Shown here one piece after another: positions 30,801-38,355 of a stretch of 64,000 nt of DNA. Made by a program: the position numbers and the translations under genes. Numbering within the stretch: position 1 is the stretch's first letter; every line of letters starts with the position of its first letter. The notes beneath the pieces are model-generated. The model was not told the DNA's origin and made no database searches. It was given only the letters and a program-made list of their open reading frames with translations. This stretch comes from Alteromonadaceae bacterium M269 (GTDB lineage Bacteria > Pseudomonadota > Gammaproteobacteria > Enterobacterales > Alteromonadaceae). The stretch covers positions 170,316-234,315 of the forward strand of contig SMNZ01000008.1 of assembly GCA_004353515.1 (NCBI GenBank), given 5' to 3'.

Positions 30801-31110
30801 CTTTCTGACTATCAAACACAGGTGACCAAGTCGTCCCCGCGTTAACTGTTTTCCAAACACCGCCTGACCCAACACCGACATACCAAATATTGGTATTGTT
30901 AGGATCGATTTCGACATCCGAAATACGCCCTGACTTAAATGCAGAACCTATATTTCTAAACTTAAGCCCATCAAACGTTTTGCTAGACATTAAGGCATTG
31001 TCGTCTTTTTCCGCTGCGAAACTAATCGGCGAAGTTAAAAGGGATAAAATAGAAAGCGAGCAGGCAAACAGGACGCTTGCTTTTCGCATTGCGATGCGTG
31101 TTTTTCTCAT
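27814..31110 (-). CDS. Large secreted BNR/sortilin-type beta-propeller protein (paralogue)
   Basis: The 1098-residue protein has the same architecture as its downstream neighbour: a signal peptide (residues about 10-32), propeller repeats (TVNAGTTWSP, SQDGGKTWEN, TTDGGKDWKK, STNKGKTWKS, SVSGGEKWIE), then a beta domain (GFHRTAWDLRYPAPNAINS) and a helical C-terminal region. Shared segments such as GRISDVE/GRITDIE and YSALR show common origin, but the two have diverged strongly. AGGAA precedes the ATG. The 279-bp gap to the downstream copy carries the MITE-like element, which would disrupt or regulate cotranscription. Confidence 0.85.
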   Translation of the reverse strand: MRKTRIAMRKASVLFACSLSILSLLTSPISFAAEKDDNALMSSKTFDGLKFRNIGSAFKSGRISDVEIDPNNTNIWYVGVGSGGVWKTVNAGTTWSPVFDSQKVYAIGTITIDPSNSNTVWVGTGENVGGRHISFGDGVYRSQDGGKTWENMGLAKTEHISEIIVHPEDPNTVWVAAQGPLWNKGDERGLYKTTDGGKDWKKVLGDNEWTGVTDLLIDPRNPDRLYAATWQKHRTVAAYYGSGPNSGIHRSEDGGETWTELKTGLPKGEMGKIGLAISPQKPDVVYAAIELERRTGAVYRSDNRGASWVKGANATAGGTGPHYYQELYASPHHFDRIYLAGVRMQISLDGGKTFTTMKEEHKHSDNHSLTFLANNENYLLMGSDGGIYESFDDGDNWRFISNLPLTQYYKVAVDDALPFYNVYGGTQDNNTQGGPSRTDSGHGIMNSDWEVVLFADGHQPATEPGNPDIVYAEWQQGNLTRLDRTTGEVVYIQPQPEAGEPSERFNWDAPILVSPHKPTRLYFASHRVWRSEDRGDSWTPISGDLTKNLERIEQPIMGSTQSWDGSWDLLAMSQYSTITSLAESPVKEGLIYAGTDDGSIQMTENGGQSWRRIDVSKLPKVPSTAFINDIKADLFDENTVYVSLDNHKFGDFTPYLYKSTNKGKTWKSIGGSLPDKHLVFRLVQDHVNPELLFAATEFGVFFSVSGGEKWIELNGGMPTVGVRDLAIQRRENDLVAASFGRGFFILDDYSALRTISEEALGEEAVLFPTRKALWYIERFSLGFSEKGSAGASHYAAENPPYGAVFTYYLKDSLKTLKDKRKEGEKALRKAKKAVSFPGWDAVEAEESEKAPSIWLTVRDNQGNVIRRIKGETKKGFHRTAWDLRYPAPNAINSANGESSGSLVVPGTYSVSLSKEVDGVVTELQEPQTFVVEQLRKGALPGSAPEQAVAFWQELADAQRVSSALGRVLTQTNERLPLLERAISLSRAAPGELDSDYEAIRDTVNRLDRQLNGLKAKRAVGEDTAPSINSRLSVVSIGTARSTYGSTPTLKRSLQIAQEEMATFREELDTLVNKTIPAFEEKLEKAGAPWVSGQALPSL

Positions 31111-31363
31111 GAGTTATTCCTGGCGCAGCTGGAACACGGTGAATGCTGGTGTCCCTATTATGTGTTATTTTAATGTAACCCGTTGAGGTTAGCAGGAAAT
31201 CCTGACTAAACCAGCAGAGTGCAGCAATTCGCTTTCATCTAAGTGTGTAAATTTTGAGACAGGTGTCAGATACTTCAAAAACCTTAGTGACAAACGAATC
31301 AAAACATTTAGAGCATATAATGACTATAAAGAATTAGCCGTTCAAATAAGACATGGAAGAACA

Positions 31364-31771
31364 ATGGAACAATCAGAGAACATATATCAAGCTCCTGAAT
31401 CAGGAATAAGGGAACAAGAAGAGCCTTATAAGCAAGAGTCTTATGAGTCAATTGATGCATTCGAAGGATTAAAAATACTTTGGATGCTCAGGTTTGTTTT
31501 TGACGCTCTAATAGTTTTACTGCTGTGCTTAGGCCTTTACCAAGATGTTAGTGAAGGCTCATATGACTTATCACTGATAATCGTAAATGGTATTTTGATA
31601 TTAATATTTGTTATAGAGATGTGGTTTATCGTGCAGTTTTATAGAAAGAAGAAAAGCTCACTCATTCCATTACACATCTATTCAGCGATATCACTGTTAA
31701 ATTTCCCAATTGGGACAGCGTTTTCCATTTATCACTATATAAAATGCTCAAAATTGGATTGGCGCAAATAA
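31364..31771 (+). CDS. Small membrane protein of unknown function
   Basis: The 135-residue protein has an acidic polar N-terminus (about 35 residues) and then three hydrophobic segments: FVFDALIVLLLCLGLY, LSLIIVNGILILIFVIEMWFIV and IYSAISLLNFPIGTAFSIYHYI. The domain is not recognised with certainty. The acidic tail plus three helices resembles small uncharacterised DUF membrane proteins. There is only a weak ribosome site before ATG 31364. It is convergent with the dUTPase gene. About 180 bp upstream shows no other gene. Confidence 0.6.
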   Translation: MEQSENIYQAPESGIREQEEPYKQESYESIDAFEGLKILWMLRFVFDALIVLLLCLGLYQDVSEGSYDLSLIIVNGILILIFVIEMWFIVQFYRKKKSSLIPLHIYSAISLLNFPIGTAFSIYHYIKCSKLDWRK

Positions 31772-31807
31772 CGAGGGCAATCAGCCCCCCTCATTTGGTT
31801 GAGTGAT

Positions 31808-32464
31808 TTAATTTGCAGGATATCTCAGCGTTAAACCTTTATAAACTTGCTCACTGTAGTCAGACAAATTGATATCTAGTGCATCCAATACTTCAACTAG
31901 ATGCTCGTTATCTTCTCGCTCATTCCATATTTTTATGTAAGTCCCCTCTTTATAGCCGTGATCTTGCCTAAAGAAGTTCAAGACATTCTTACCAACATAC
32001 TGTCGATAAAGCTCGTCAGATGTCATTTCTGCTTGTACTACAATTTTAATAAATAGGGGAACCACAAATCGCTTAGCTGCACACAAACCAGCCATAAGCT
32101 CCAAATTATCCAGAATATCTTGTTCTCCAAACGAGTATTCTTTACCGTCGAAAGTTAAGGTTGTTTGATTCGAACTTAACTGCTCTGCAATAGTCTCAGC
32201 CGACTTTTCGATATCACCATCAAACTCAATAATGATGGCTGATAAAGCAAAGTGCCAGATATCGACTAACTCCATTTGTAATTGAGGTAAATCCTTCTTC
32301 TGCGCCTTCCACCACTTCCAACCATGATGTTCAATCCCCTCCACTGACTCAATCATTGCCGCACGTAGATATTCATACCCAGCATTAAGCCAATCAGGAT
32401 TTACTTTCTTATTCATGCCATCTTGTAACGACAACATGGTATTAAGTTGGATTTGTGATAACAA
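31808..32464 (-). CDS. Dimeric all-alpha dUTPase (dUTPase_2 family)
   Basis: I chose the TTG at 32464, preceded by TAGGAG at 8-bp spacing, because LLSQIQLNTMLSLQDGMN is the usual N-terminus of this family. The longer frame up to 32560 has no matching sequence. The 218-residue protein shows the MazG-like metal motif EsVEgiEHHGWKWWK and the second EL.DIWHF box (MELVDIWHFALS). It hydrolyses dUTP to dUMP and keeps uracil out of DNA. This form is unrelated to the trimeric Dut fold. Confidence 0.88.
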   Translation of the reverse strand: MLSQIQLNTMLSLQDGMNKKVNPDWLNAGYEYLRAAMIESVEGIEHHGWKWWKAQKKDLPQLQMELVDIWHFALSAIIIEFDGDIEKSAETIAEQLSSNQTTLTFDGKEYSFGEQDILDNLELMAGLCAAKRFVVPLFIKIVVQAEMTSDELYRQYVGKNVLNFFRQDHGYKEGTYIKIWNEREDNEHLVEVLDALDINLSDYSEQVYKGLTLRYPAN

Positions 32465-32776
32465 CTGAGGAACTCCTAAAACTGAAAACACTATTTTACA
32501 TGGAAAGTGAAAAACAGAAATGCCGTGAAGTAAAAGCTTTTCCACACGGTAAATATTCACACCGGGCCGGGAGATTAAACACCCAAAAACTTAACAATGT
32601 CCTAATTTTCTATCACATTGCCCTAATATTACTAGTGCTATAACTTTTTTTTCTTTAACTTAAAACTCGTCTTCGCAACGCAAAAGAGTAAAGCAAGCAA
32701 AGGCATGAGTTAAAAGGATGGCATATCGCCTTTCCAGTTTTAATTTTATAAACATGATGTTTAGAAGAGGTTTAAA

Positions 32777-32995
32777 ATGAAAAATAGAAAAGCTCAATTT
32801 TCAATAAAGTTTTTTTTTATAGCGTCTCTATTTGTTGGCTCTGCACTAGCAAATCCAATTGATTTCGGTAAATCAGATGAAACGAGAGATCCCAGTTGTG
32901 GTTTGTCATGTGGAGATCAAAAAGGCGAACCACTTCCTCCGACTCCAGATTGTGATGAGCTTTGTCAATTTATACGCTGGCTCAATAGTCAATAG
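32777..32995 (+). CDS. Small exported Cys-containing peptide of unknown function
   Basis: The 72-residue ORF has a convincing ribosome site (AGAAGAGG seven bases before the ATG) and a Sec signal (FFFIASLFVGSALA, cleavage before NPIDF). The predicted mature peptide is about 46 residues with four cysteines (PSCGLSCGDQ, DCDELCQFI) and a Pro-rich stretch between the pairs. I do not recognise a family. It is convergent with the 1362-residue sensor gene. It could be a small envelope peptide; a link to the C39 exporter 6 kb away is possible but unsupported, because its leader is Sec-type rather than double-glycine. Confidence 0.6.
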   Translation: MKNRKAQFSIKFFFIASLFVGSALANPIDFGKSDETRDPSCGLSCGDQKGEPLPPTPDCDELCQFIRWLNSQ

Positions 32996-33053
32996 GGTGT
33001 ATCCTTAAATTAAAATTAGGTAAGAGCAAAACTTTCTAAAGCGCTAGGCCTAG

Positions 33054-36000
33054 TTAAAGACTCCTATTAATAAGCTCCTTAGGAGAAAGGCCGAACTCCG
33101 CCTTAAAACAACGGCTAAAGTAAGATGGAGAGGTAAAGCCAACATCATAAGCTACCTCTCCTATTTGATGACCTTCTAATAACAGTTGCTTGGCCTTTTC
33201 CAAACGATGTTTTCGTACAAGTTCAGCAAAGTTGTATTCAACAATTGCACTCAGCTTTCTGTTTAACTGCCTTTCACTGACAGCTAACGCATCCGCAGCT
33301 TGAGGTCTGCCGAATTGACTATCCGTGTAGTTATCTTCAATAACTTGCATTAATTTATTATAGAATTGTTCATCTCGTTTACTGTTGAAGGTGAGAGTTG
33401 GTTGCTCTTCCTCATTTGTGACATCGACTTCTTGATTGTGTTGCAAGCCTAGCTGTTGGGTAACCCGCTTTTTGACAATATCTCTAACCGTCAGTAAGCG
33501 TGATAAACGTAGTTTCAACTCTTCTACGTTGAATGGCTTAGCAATGTAGTCATCTACCGTCTTCTGCCAACCAGTTAATCGACTATTATCATCACCTTTA
33601 GCAGTTAATAACGTAATAGGAATATGGGCAGTCAGCTCGTTGGCTCTTAAATGGTCAACCACCTCGAAACCACCTTTTAAGGGCATCATCAGGTCACTGA
33701 GTATCATATCAGGGATATGCTCTACTGCCATATCAATGCCTTGTTGGCCATTGTTGGCGGTTATACACTCATAGTCACTATCAAGAGGCTGTTTTATATA
33801 AGTCTGCATATCTTGATTATCTTCAATAATCAAAAGAACAGGTTTACTACTCTCTTTTGATTTTGAGTCAGTATCTAACGCCAATGAACTATTGACCGTT
33901 TGTGTCACCAATTCAGAGGCTGAGTCAAGAGCTAAAAGCTTATCTGATAATGGTGTAGCTTCGTTTTCATTAAAATCGGATAGTAACGGAAAAGTGACTG
34001 TAAAGGTTGTTCCTTTACTCAGCTCACTTTCAACCTCAATCTTACCTTCATTGGCTTGTACTAGTTCTTTGACAACTGCTAAGCCCAAACCAGAACCTAA
34101 CTGTTCTGAGGTTTTTTCCAACCGAGTAAAACGCTCAAAAATAGTTTCTAATTCATCTTCTGGAATACCATAGCCCGTATCCTGAATACTAAGTCGATAT
34201 TGGTTGTTGGCTTGTTCACCGGTTACAGTGATAGTGCCTCCTTCAGGAGAGTATTTAATAGCATTTGAGAGTAAGTTATAGAGTATCTTCTCTAAAGCAT
34301 CAGCTGTGAGTTCCAAGCCACCACTACAGTGATTGGTAAACACAATCTCTTGAGATTTAAGTTCAGCCAAGGGCTTAAAGGAATTCACCAATATACCTAG
34401 CGCACTATCAATCGCATAAATTTGCTTGGGAGACTCAACAGCCGTATCCAAACGAGCCAATTCCAGAATTTGTTCTACCAACTGGACCAAACGTTTAGTG
34501 TTGCGCTGCATCATATCAAACTGTTGGATATCGCTATCATCAGCCAATTTAGGACGTAACTGAGACATTGGTCCTAATATCAAGGTCAGTGGCGTTCTGA
34601 ATTCATGAGAGACATTGGCAAATAAGGATTCTTTTTGAGCCAACAGATTTGATATTTGTGTATGACTTTCGGATAGCTCTGATGTGCGTTCAGTCAACTC
34701 TTGAGTACGAGATAAGACCGCCTTTTCCAATTGGAGATTAACCCTCGTCAATTGGAGTACCCGATATCTGTATACCCCATAAAAACTAATTAACGCTAGG
34801 AAGACATAAAGCACATATGCTTGCCACGTTAACCAATAGGGTGGATGCACTTTTATAGGCAAACGTGTAATAGGCTGCACTGAATGACTAAGCCCATCAA
34901 TTACTCGTGTTTCTAAGGAATATTCACCTGCTGGAAGTGTGGAAAAAGTAGCAGTACCATTTTCAGCTATAAGCCACTCATCATCGAGACCTAAAAGCCT
35001 ATATTCAAACTTTAAACGATTGCGTTCAGAAAAATCATTTACTCCAAAATGAAAGCTAATGAGAAAATCCTCATAGGAAACGTCAAAGGAGTTATTTTCC
35101 AGATCAGACTTCATGAAAGGTAAACTTTCTTTGGTCGTCCCTCCCTTAGTAGTTATTTTGGTCTCAACTATCTCGGCAGTTAAAGGCGCCTCCAATCTAT
35201 TATTCAGTAACGGATTGATTAGCTTAGTATTTATTAGATAATTAAAATTATAGCCACTTACAACCAGCCTACCGTCACTTATCTTGTATATTCCCTTATC
35301 TTTAAAACTATTATCCGAAATCCCGCTCTCTTTCCCAAGAAGAATATGACTACCATCTTCTGGTGAGTACCTCACTACACCTTTATTTCCTATAACCCAG
35401 AGATAACCTTCATCATCCTCAACCATGCCATTTAAATTAGTCATCCCACCAATTTTCTCAGAATCGAGGTACCGTATCGTTTTTCGTTCAACGTCTAAAT
35501 AACCTAATCCGTTGTTTACATCGCAGGTCCAAATGCGCGCATTTTTGCCTTCAATCAAACAGTGAGAATAAGACACTCTAGAATCCGACAACGAATTCCA
35601 AACAACCCAGTTTTTATCTTTCGTATACTCGAGAACACCCAGATCTAGAACAGAAAAAAATACGCTTCCATTGCTAGCCAATAGGCTACTGTATACCTTT
35701 ACCTCTGGATAGATAAGATCAAACTCACCATCCAAGGTTCCTCGATAAATTCCTGACGAGTCATTTAAAAGGCTAACTATAACGTTATTATTTTCGTGTA
35801 ATATTATGCTCGAAACATTATTTCTTTGCGTTTCATTCGGAACAAGAGGCAATCCCAATTTGCGCATATCAAGTTCCGCTACCTCAGATTTGTTAGTTTC
35901 CGCGAGGTAGACCCTACTCGCAGAGTCAACGAATATTAATGTGTCATTATCGAGCCTTTCCATAAGCTCAACTTTGTATCTTTCTTTGAAAAGTGAACTG

Positions 36001-37142
36001 AACCCCTCTGCCACAATGTATTTCGAAGTAGAATCATCATATAAGAGCACCTGCTCGTTGATATTGAACACAGGAGTTCCTTCTCCATAATTGAACATGT
36101 ACTCGATATATGATCGGGGTTTACCACCCAGGGCTAAATAACTAATTGCATCTTTATATCTTGTTAACGAAGTCACTCCTTCCTCGCTTAGTACAAATAA
36201 CTGCCCTTTTTCGTTACTAGCTATATCAACTATTGGATCGGATATATTCTTTTTTGAGTTAACAAGAAGGGGGTACATAGCATAAGGATAACTAATCTTC
36301 TTATTAACACTGTCGTAGGTTAGAAGTGTGTCTCCGCCAAACCAAATGTTTCCTTCATAATCTTCCGCTACAGAGAAGAATGGGCGATGCTTTACATCTT
36401 GCTCAACCATAGAAAACCTATAGTTATCATCCACCCTTTCAACTAAATAAACTTTATCCTCGGCGGAGATCCATAGTCGTTCGGAAGTGTCGAAGCTCAA
36501 AACAGCTTTACCAAGAAAGCTAGTATCTCCAGTATCAACTTGAACTAAAGAAAGAGTCTCAGGTTGATAGTAGTATAGTAAATCAGTGTCCCCAACAAAC
36601 CAAATCCGCCCCTGTTCATCCGAAGCTATTGTATTGAACGCTGACGTATAATCTTCGAAAACACCTTGATTATTGAGATGTTGATTGACTCTTTTAGTAT
36701 CAACATTAATTGAAAAGAGACCATTATTACAGGTTGCGAAGACTTCACGATTGACAACAGTAAAAAAATCACACCTTTCAGTGTCTAAACCCTGTAGCTC
36801 ATGGAAGTGAGTAAACTCGTTTATTGATACATTGTAGAAAACGACACCATTATTGTTTGTGCTCATCCATATATTACCATCCAGGTCACTAACTATGTCG
36901 TTTACTCTACTCTTAAGAGGACTATTGTGCTTTCCGAAGTGATAAACAGACTGACCAGTTACCTTTAGGACTCCATTATCTCCTCCGACCCACAAACTCC
37001 TTTTCCCATGAAATATTGCTCTGAATTTTCCTAAATCATATTCTTCAAAAGACTCAATAGTTGGATATATATCCTTTTCAGCGAATACACTCGATATTGC
37101 ACAGCCCCAAACAAACAAAACAAAAAAGCATTTCCTTAGCAC
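33054..37142 (-). CDS. Hybrid two-component system protein (propeller sensor, kinase, receiver, AraC HTH in one chain)
   Basis: The 1362-residue protein has a GTG start and a signal peptide (CFFVLFVWGCAISSVFA). Then come two-component-regulator propeller repeats (about residues 30-700, e.g. DLDGNIWMSTNNNG, DEGYLWVIGNKG), a Y_Y_Y-type domain (FEYRLLGLDDEWL, about 730-790) and a membrane helix (AYVLYVFLALISFYGVY). The HisKA domain has its phospho-His at about residue 846 (NVSHEFRTPLTLIL), and the HATPase domain shows NLLSNAIKYS and GSGLGLAVV. A receiver follows with Asp near 1151 (ILSDLMMPLKG), then a C-terminal AraC HTH. This is the HTCS design common in Bacteroidetes and in marine gammaproteobacteria, usually sensing extracytoplasmic ligands and controlling adjacent genes. 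It is divergent from the GGA-rich ncRNA and exporter locus, which is a candidate target. Confidence 0.93.
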   Translation of the reverse strand: MLRKCFFVLFVWGCAISSVFAEKDIYPTIESFEEYDLGKFRAIFHGKRSLWVGGDNGVLKVTGQSVYHFGKHNSPLKSRVNDIVSDLDGNIWMSTNNNGVVFYNVSINEFTHFHELQGLDTERCDFFTVVNREVFATCNNGLFSINVDTKRVNQHLNNQGVFEDYTSAFNTIASDEQGRIWFVGDTDLLYYYQPETLSLVQVDTGDTSFLGKAVLSFDTSERLWISAEDKVYLVERVDDNYRFSMVEQDVKHRPFFSVAEDYEGNIWFGGDTLLTYDSVNKKISYPYAMYPLLVNSKKNISDPIVDIASNEKGQLFVLSEEGVTSLTRYKDAISYLALGGKPRSYIEYMFNYGEGTPVFNINEQVLLYDDSTSKYIVAEGFSSLFKERYKVELMERLDNDTLIFVDSASRVYLAETNKSEVAELDMRKLGLPLVPNETQRNNVSSIILHENNNVIVSLLNDSSGIYRGTLDGEFDLIYPEVKVYSSLLASNGSVFFSVLDLGVLEYTKDKNWVVWNSLSDSRVSYSHCLIEGKNARIWTCDVNNGLGYLDVERKTIRYLDSEKIGGMTNLNGMVEDDEGYLWVIGNKGVVRYSPEDGSHILLGKESGISDNSFKDKGIYKISDGRLVVSGYNFNYLINTKLINPLLNNRLEAPLTAEIVETKITTKGGTTKESLPFMKSDLENNSFDVSYEDFLISFHFGVNDFSERNRLKFEYRLLGLDDEWLIAENGTATFSTLPAGEYSLETRVIDGLSHSVQPITRLPIKVHPPYWLTWQAYVLYVFLALISFYGVYRYRVLQLTRVNLQLEKAVLSRTQELTERTSELSESHTQISNLLAQKESLFANVSHEFRTPLTLILGPMSQLRPKLADDSDIQQFDMMQRNTKRLVQLVEQILELARLDTAVESPKQIYAIDSALGILVNSFKPLAELKSQEIVFTNHCSGGLELTADALEKILYNLLSNAIKYSPEGGTITVTGEQANNQYRLSIQDTGYGIPEDELETIFERFTRLEKTSEQLGSGLGLAVVKELVQANEGKIEVESELSKGTTFTVTFPLLSDFNENEATPLSDKLLALDSASELVTQTVNSSLALDTDSKSKESSKPVLLIIEDNQDMQTYIKQPLDSDYECITANNGQQGIDMAVEHIPDMILSDLMMPLKGGFEVVDHLRANELTAHIPITLLTAKGDDNSRLTGWQKTVDDYIAKPFNVEELKLRLSRLLTVRDIVKKRVTQQLGLQHNQEVDVTNEEEQPTLTFNSKRDEQFYNKLMQVIEDNYTDSQFGRPQAADALAVSERQLNRKLSAIVEYNFAELVRKHRLEKAKQLLLEGHQIGEVAYDVGFTSPSYFSRCFKAEFGLSPKELINRSL

Positions 37143-37252
37143 AATCTCAGTCTCTCACGATTCATATCAACAATTAAAAGTTCAGTGGGTCAAATCGGTT
37201 TTCTATTTAACAACAGAAATATAAAAAAAGTACGTCCTAAAAGTAACATAAC

Positions 37253-37334
37253 TTGTCCCATATGCACTCAAAGCCTTGGTTTTCCTAGTCAAAATAACAC
37301 TTTGTCCCAAATTGACAAAACATTGCCCCAAATT
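37253..37334. promoter_or_regulatory. Operator-like direct repeats TTGTCCCAAATT
   Basis: Two 12-bp direct repeats differ at one base, TTGTCCCAAATT (37302-37313) and TTGCCCCAAATT (37323-37334). They are 21 bp apart, about two helical turns. A third partial copy, TTGTCCCATAT, starts at 37253. The first near-identical repeat touches the -35 hexamer of the promoter at 37312 and the second fills its spacer. They lie in the divergent region beside the AraC-domain sensor gene, so binding by that protein is a reasonable inference. Confidence 0.5.
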
Positions 37335-37340
37335 TAATAA
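37312..37340 (+). promoter_or_regulatory. Sigma70 promoter for the GGA-rich RNA
   Basis: TTGACA (37312-37317), a 17-bp spacer and TAATAA (37335-37340) give a near-consensus promoter. Transcription would start near 37347 and run through the GGA-rich non-coding segment toward the luxR-like gene. Confidence 0.7.
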
Positions 37341-37421
37341 CGGCTTTTTTCCGCTTTCTCTAATCTTGTTCACGTCGGTTAGGAAGACTGACAAAAGAGA
37401 TGCTAGGACGCATCAGGAAAT

Positions 37422-37448
37422 GGAGGTGTCAGGGAATATATAGATGCC
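37422..37448 (+). repeat. GGA-array module hairpin, copy 1
   Basis: GGAGGTGTC (37422-37430) is followed by GATGCC (37443-37448). GGTGTC pairs with GATGCC using two G-U pairs and shows GGGA in the loop. Copies 2 and 3 start at 37739 and 37923. Confidence 0.65.
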
Positions 37449-37738
37449 AAGGATTAATAAGGTTAAGTGTAAGGATGCGAGTTAAGGATGACATAGAACA
37501 TAAAGGATGATTTCAAAAAGGACGTTGTAACCATCATGGACGATTAAGGATGTTGTTTTGTTCAGGACGAACGAGAGGGAGCAGTACTAGACAAGGATGT
37601 CACTTTCCTACAACTCCAATGCTACACGGAGCAATAGGTACCAAGGAAGATTAAGGGACTTAATAGCTAAGGATTAGCTTAATCAGACAAGCATTGGACG
37701 CCGCATGTATTTGGAACAGGATTTCCAGTACGGGATTC

Positions 37739-37765
37739 GGAGGTGTCATGGAACGTATAGATGCC
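37739..37765 (+). repeat. GGA-array module hairpin, copy 2
   Basis: GGAGGTGTC (37739-37747) and GATGCC (37760-37765) form the same stem as copy 1, with ATGGA in the loop. It begins 317 bp after copy 1. Confidence 0.65.
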
Positions 37766-37922
37766 AGGGAAGTTAGGGAATGGGCACGGAAGCACATTTA
37801 GGAAAATGTTTGAGGAATATGGATATTTCGCAAGATGGAGCAGTAACGCCATGGATTGCAAGCAGGAAATCTGACTAGGAAGTCTTGAGTGAAAGCTTTG
37901 AATTCACGTCAAAGCAGGTAAA

Positions 37923-37948
37923 GGAGGTGTCATGGAAGTGAAGATGCC
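37923..37948 (+). repeat. GGA-array module hairpin, copy 3
   Basis: GGAGGTGTC (37923-37931) and GATGCC (37943-37948) enclose an ATGGA loop. It starts 184 bp after copy 2. In this copy AAGGAGGTGTC stands before an ATG and looks like a ribosome site, but the frame closes after 16 codons. Confidence 0.65.
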
Positions 37949-38151
37949 AGGGATACATATGAGAAATTGTGCAAGGACGTAAGTTAAGGATAGCGATAGA
38001 AAAATTGGGAATGCTAATGGAGCCGTGCCTAACAAGGATTACCAAGGAAGTCGTTATGTTCAGGATGAACGAAAAGGAGAAAGATCAGACATGGACGTCA
38101 TTTTCTTTAATTTAGATGCTAATGAATATCAGTATTATATAGGAGATATAG

Positions 38152-38355
38152 ATGTTACTCAGTAAGGACAAAATTCAAACGCAACTTTCAAATCGAGAAA
38201 TTCAAGTTGTCGACAAATTACTTGATGGTTTGCCTAATAAATTAATCGCCAGGCAACTCTTCATCAGTGAACGAACTGTTAAGTTTCACTGCACCAACAT
38301 TTATCGGAAGCTTGAAGTTAATGGTCGGTACCAGCTTGCTTCATTGCTGAACTAA
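38152..38355 (+). CDS. Short LuxR-type helix-turn-helix regulator
   Basis: The 67-residue protein consists only of the LuxR/GerE DNA-binding domain: LSNREIQVVDKLLDGLPNKLIARQLFISERTVKFHCTNIYRKL is the complete HTH with the usual recognition helix. No receiver or ligand-binding domain precedes it. AGGAG lies eight bases before the ATG. It is the first protein gene after the GGA-rich RNA and 86 bp before the HlyD gene, so it probably regulates the exporter operon. Its own ribosome site contains GGA, which would make it a plausible CsrA target. Confidence 0.87.
   Translation: MLLSKDKIQTQLSNREIQVVDKLLDGLPNKLIARQLFISERTVKFHCTNIYRKLEVNGRYQLASLLN

Larger units (their letters stand above)
37347..38115 (+). 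ncRNA. Predicted CsrB/RsmZ-type CsrA-sequestering RNA, or long CsrA-binding leader
   Basis: Between 37381 and 38100 I count about 47 GGA triplets on the plus strand and only three on the minus strand, and no credible gene. Many GGAs sit in loops of short hairpins: GATGC-TAGGAC-GCATC (37399-37414), GTTC-AGGAC-GAAC (37560-37572), GACA-AGGA-TGTC (37590-37601), ATTAAG-GGA-CTTAAT (37650-37664), AGCTA-AGGAT-TAGCT (37665-37679), CATTT-AGGA-AAATG (37795-37808), GACT-AGGA-AGTC (37873-37884) and GTTC-AGGAT-GAAC (38058-38070). The last has the same sequence as the repeated E. coli CsrB hairpin as I recall it. Known CsrB/RsmZ RNAs present GGA loops to titrate CsrA/RsmA. At about 770 nt it is roughly twice the E. 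coli size. No intrinsic terminator is visible before the luxR-like gene, so the 3' end is a guess and read-through is possible. Confidence 0.7.

Noticed and set aside
32777-32995. Small Cys peptide as the C39 exporter substrate
   Set aside because: Its leader is a Sec signal ending in SALA, not a double-glycine leader, and it is about 6 kb from the exporter.
37679-37861. 60-residue reverse-strand ORF inside the GGA array
   Set aside because: No ribosome site and no recognisable leader or domain; it is the complement of the GGA-rich strand and its composition follows from that bias.
37933-37983. Possible leader peptide ORF after AAGGAGGTGTC
   Set aside because: Only 16 codons, not kept in copies 1 and 2, and the SD-like word is explained as the stem of the repeated hairpin.
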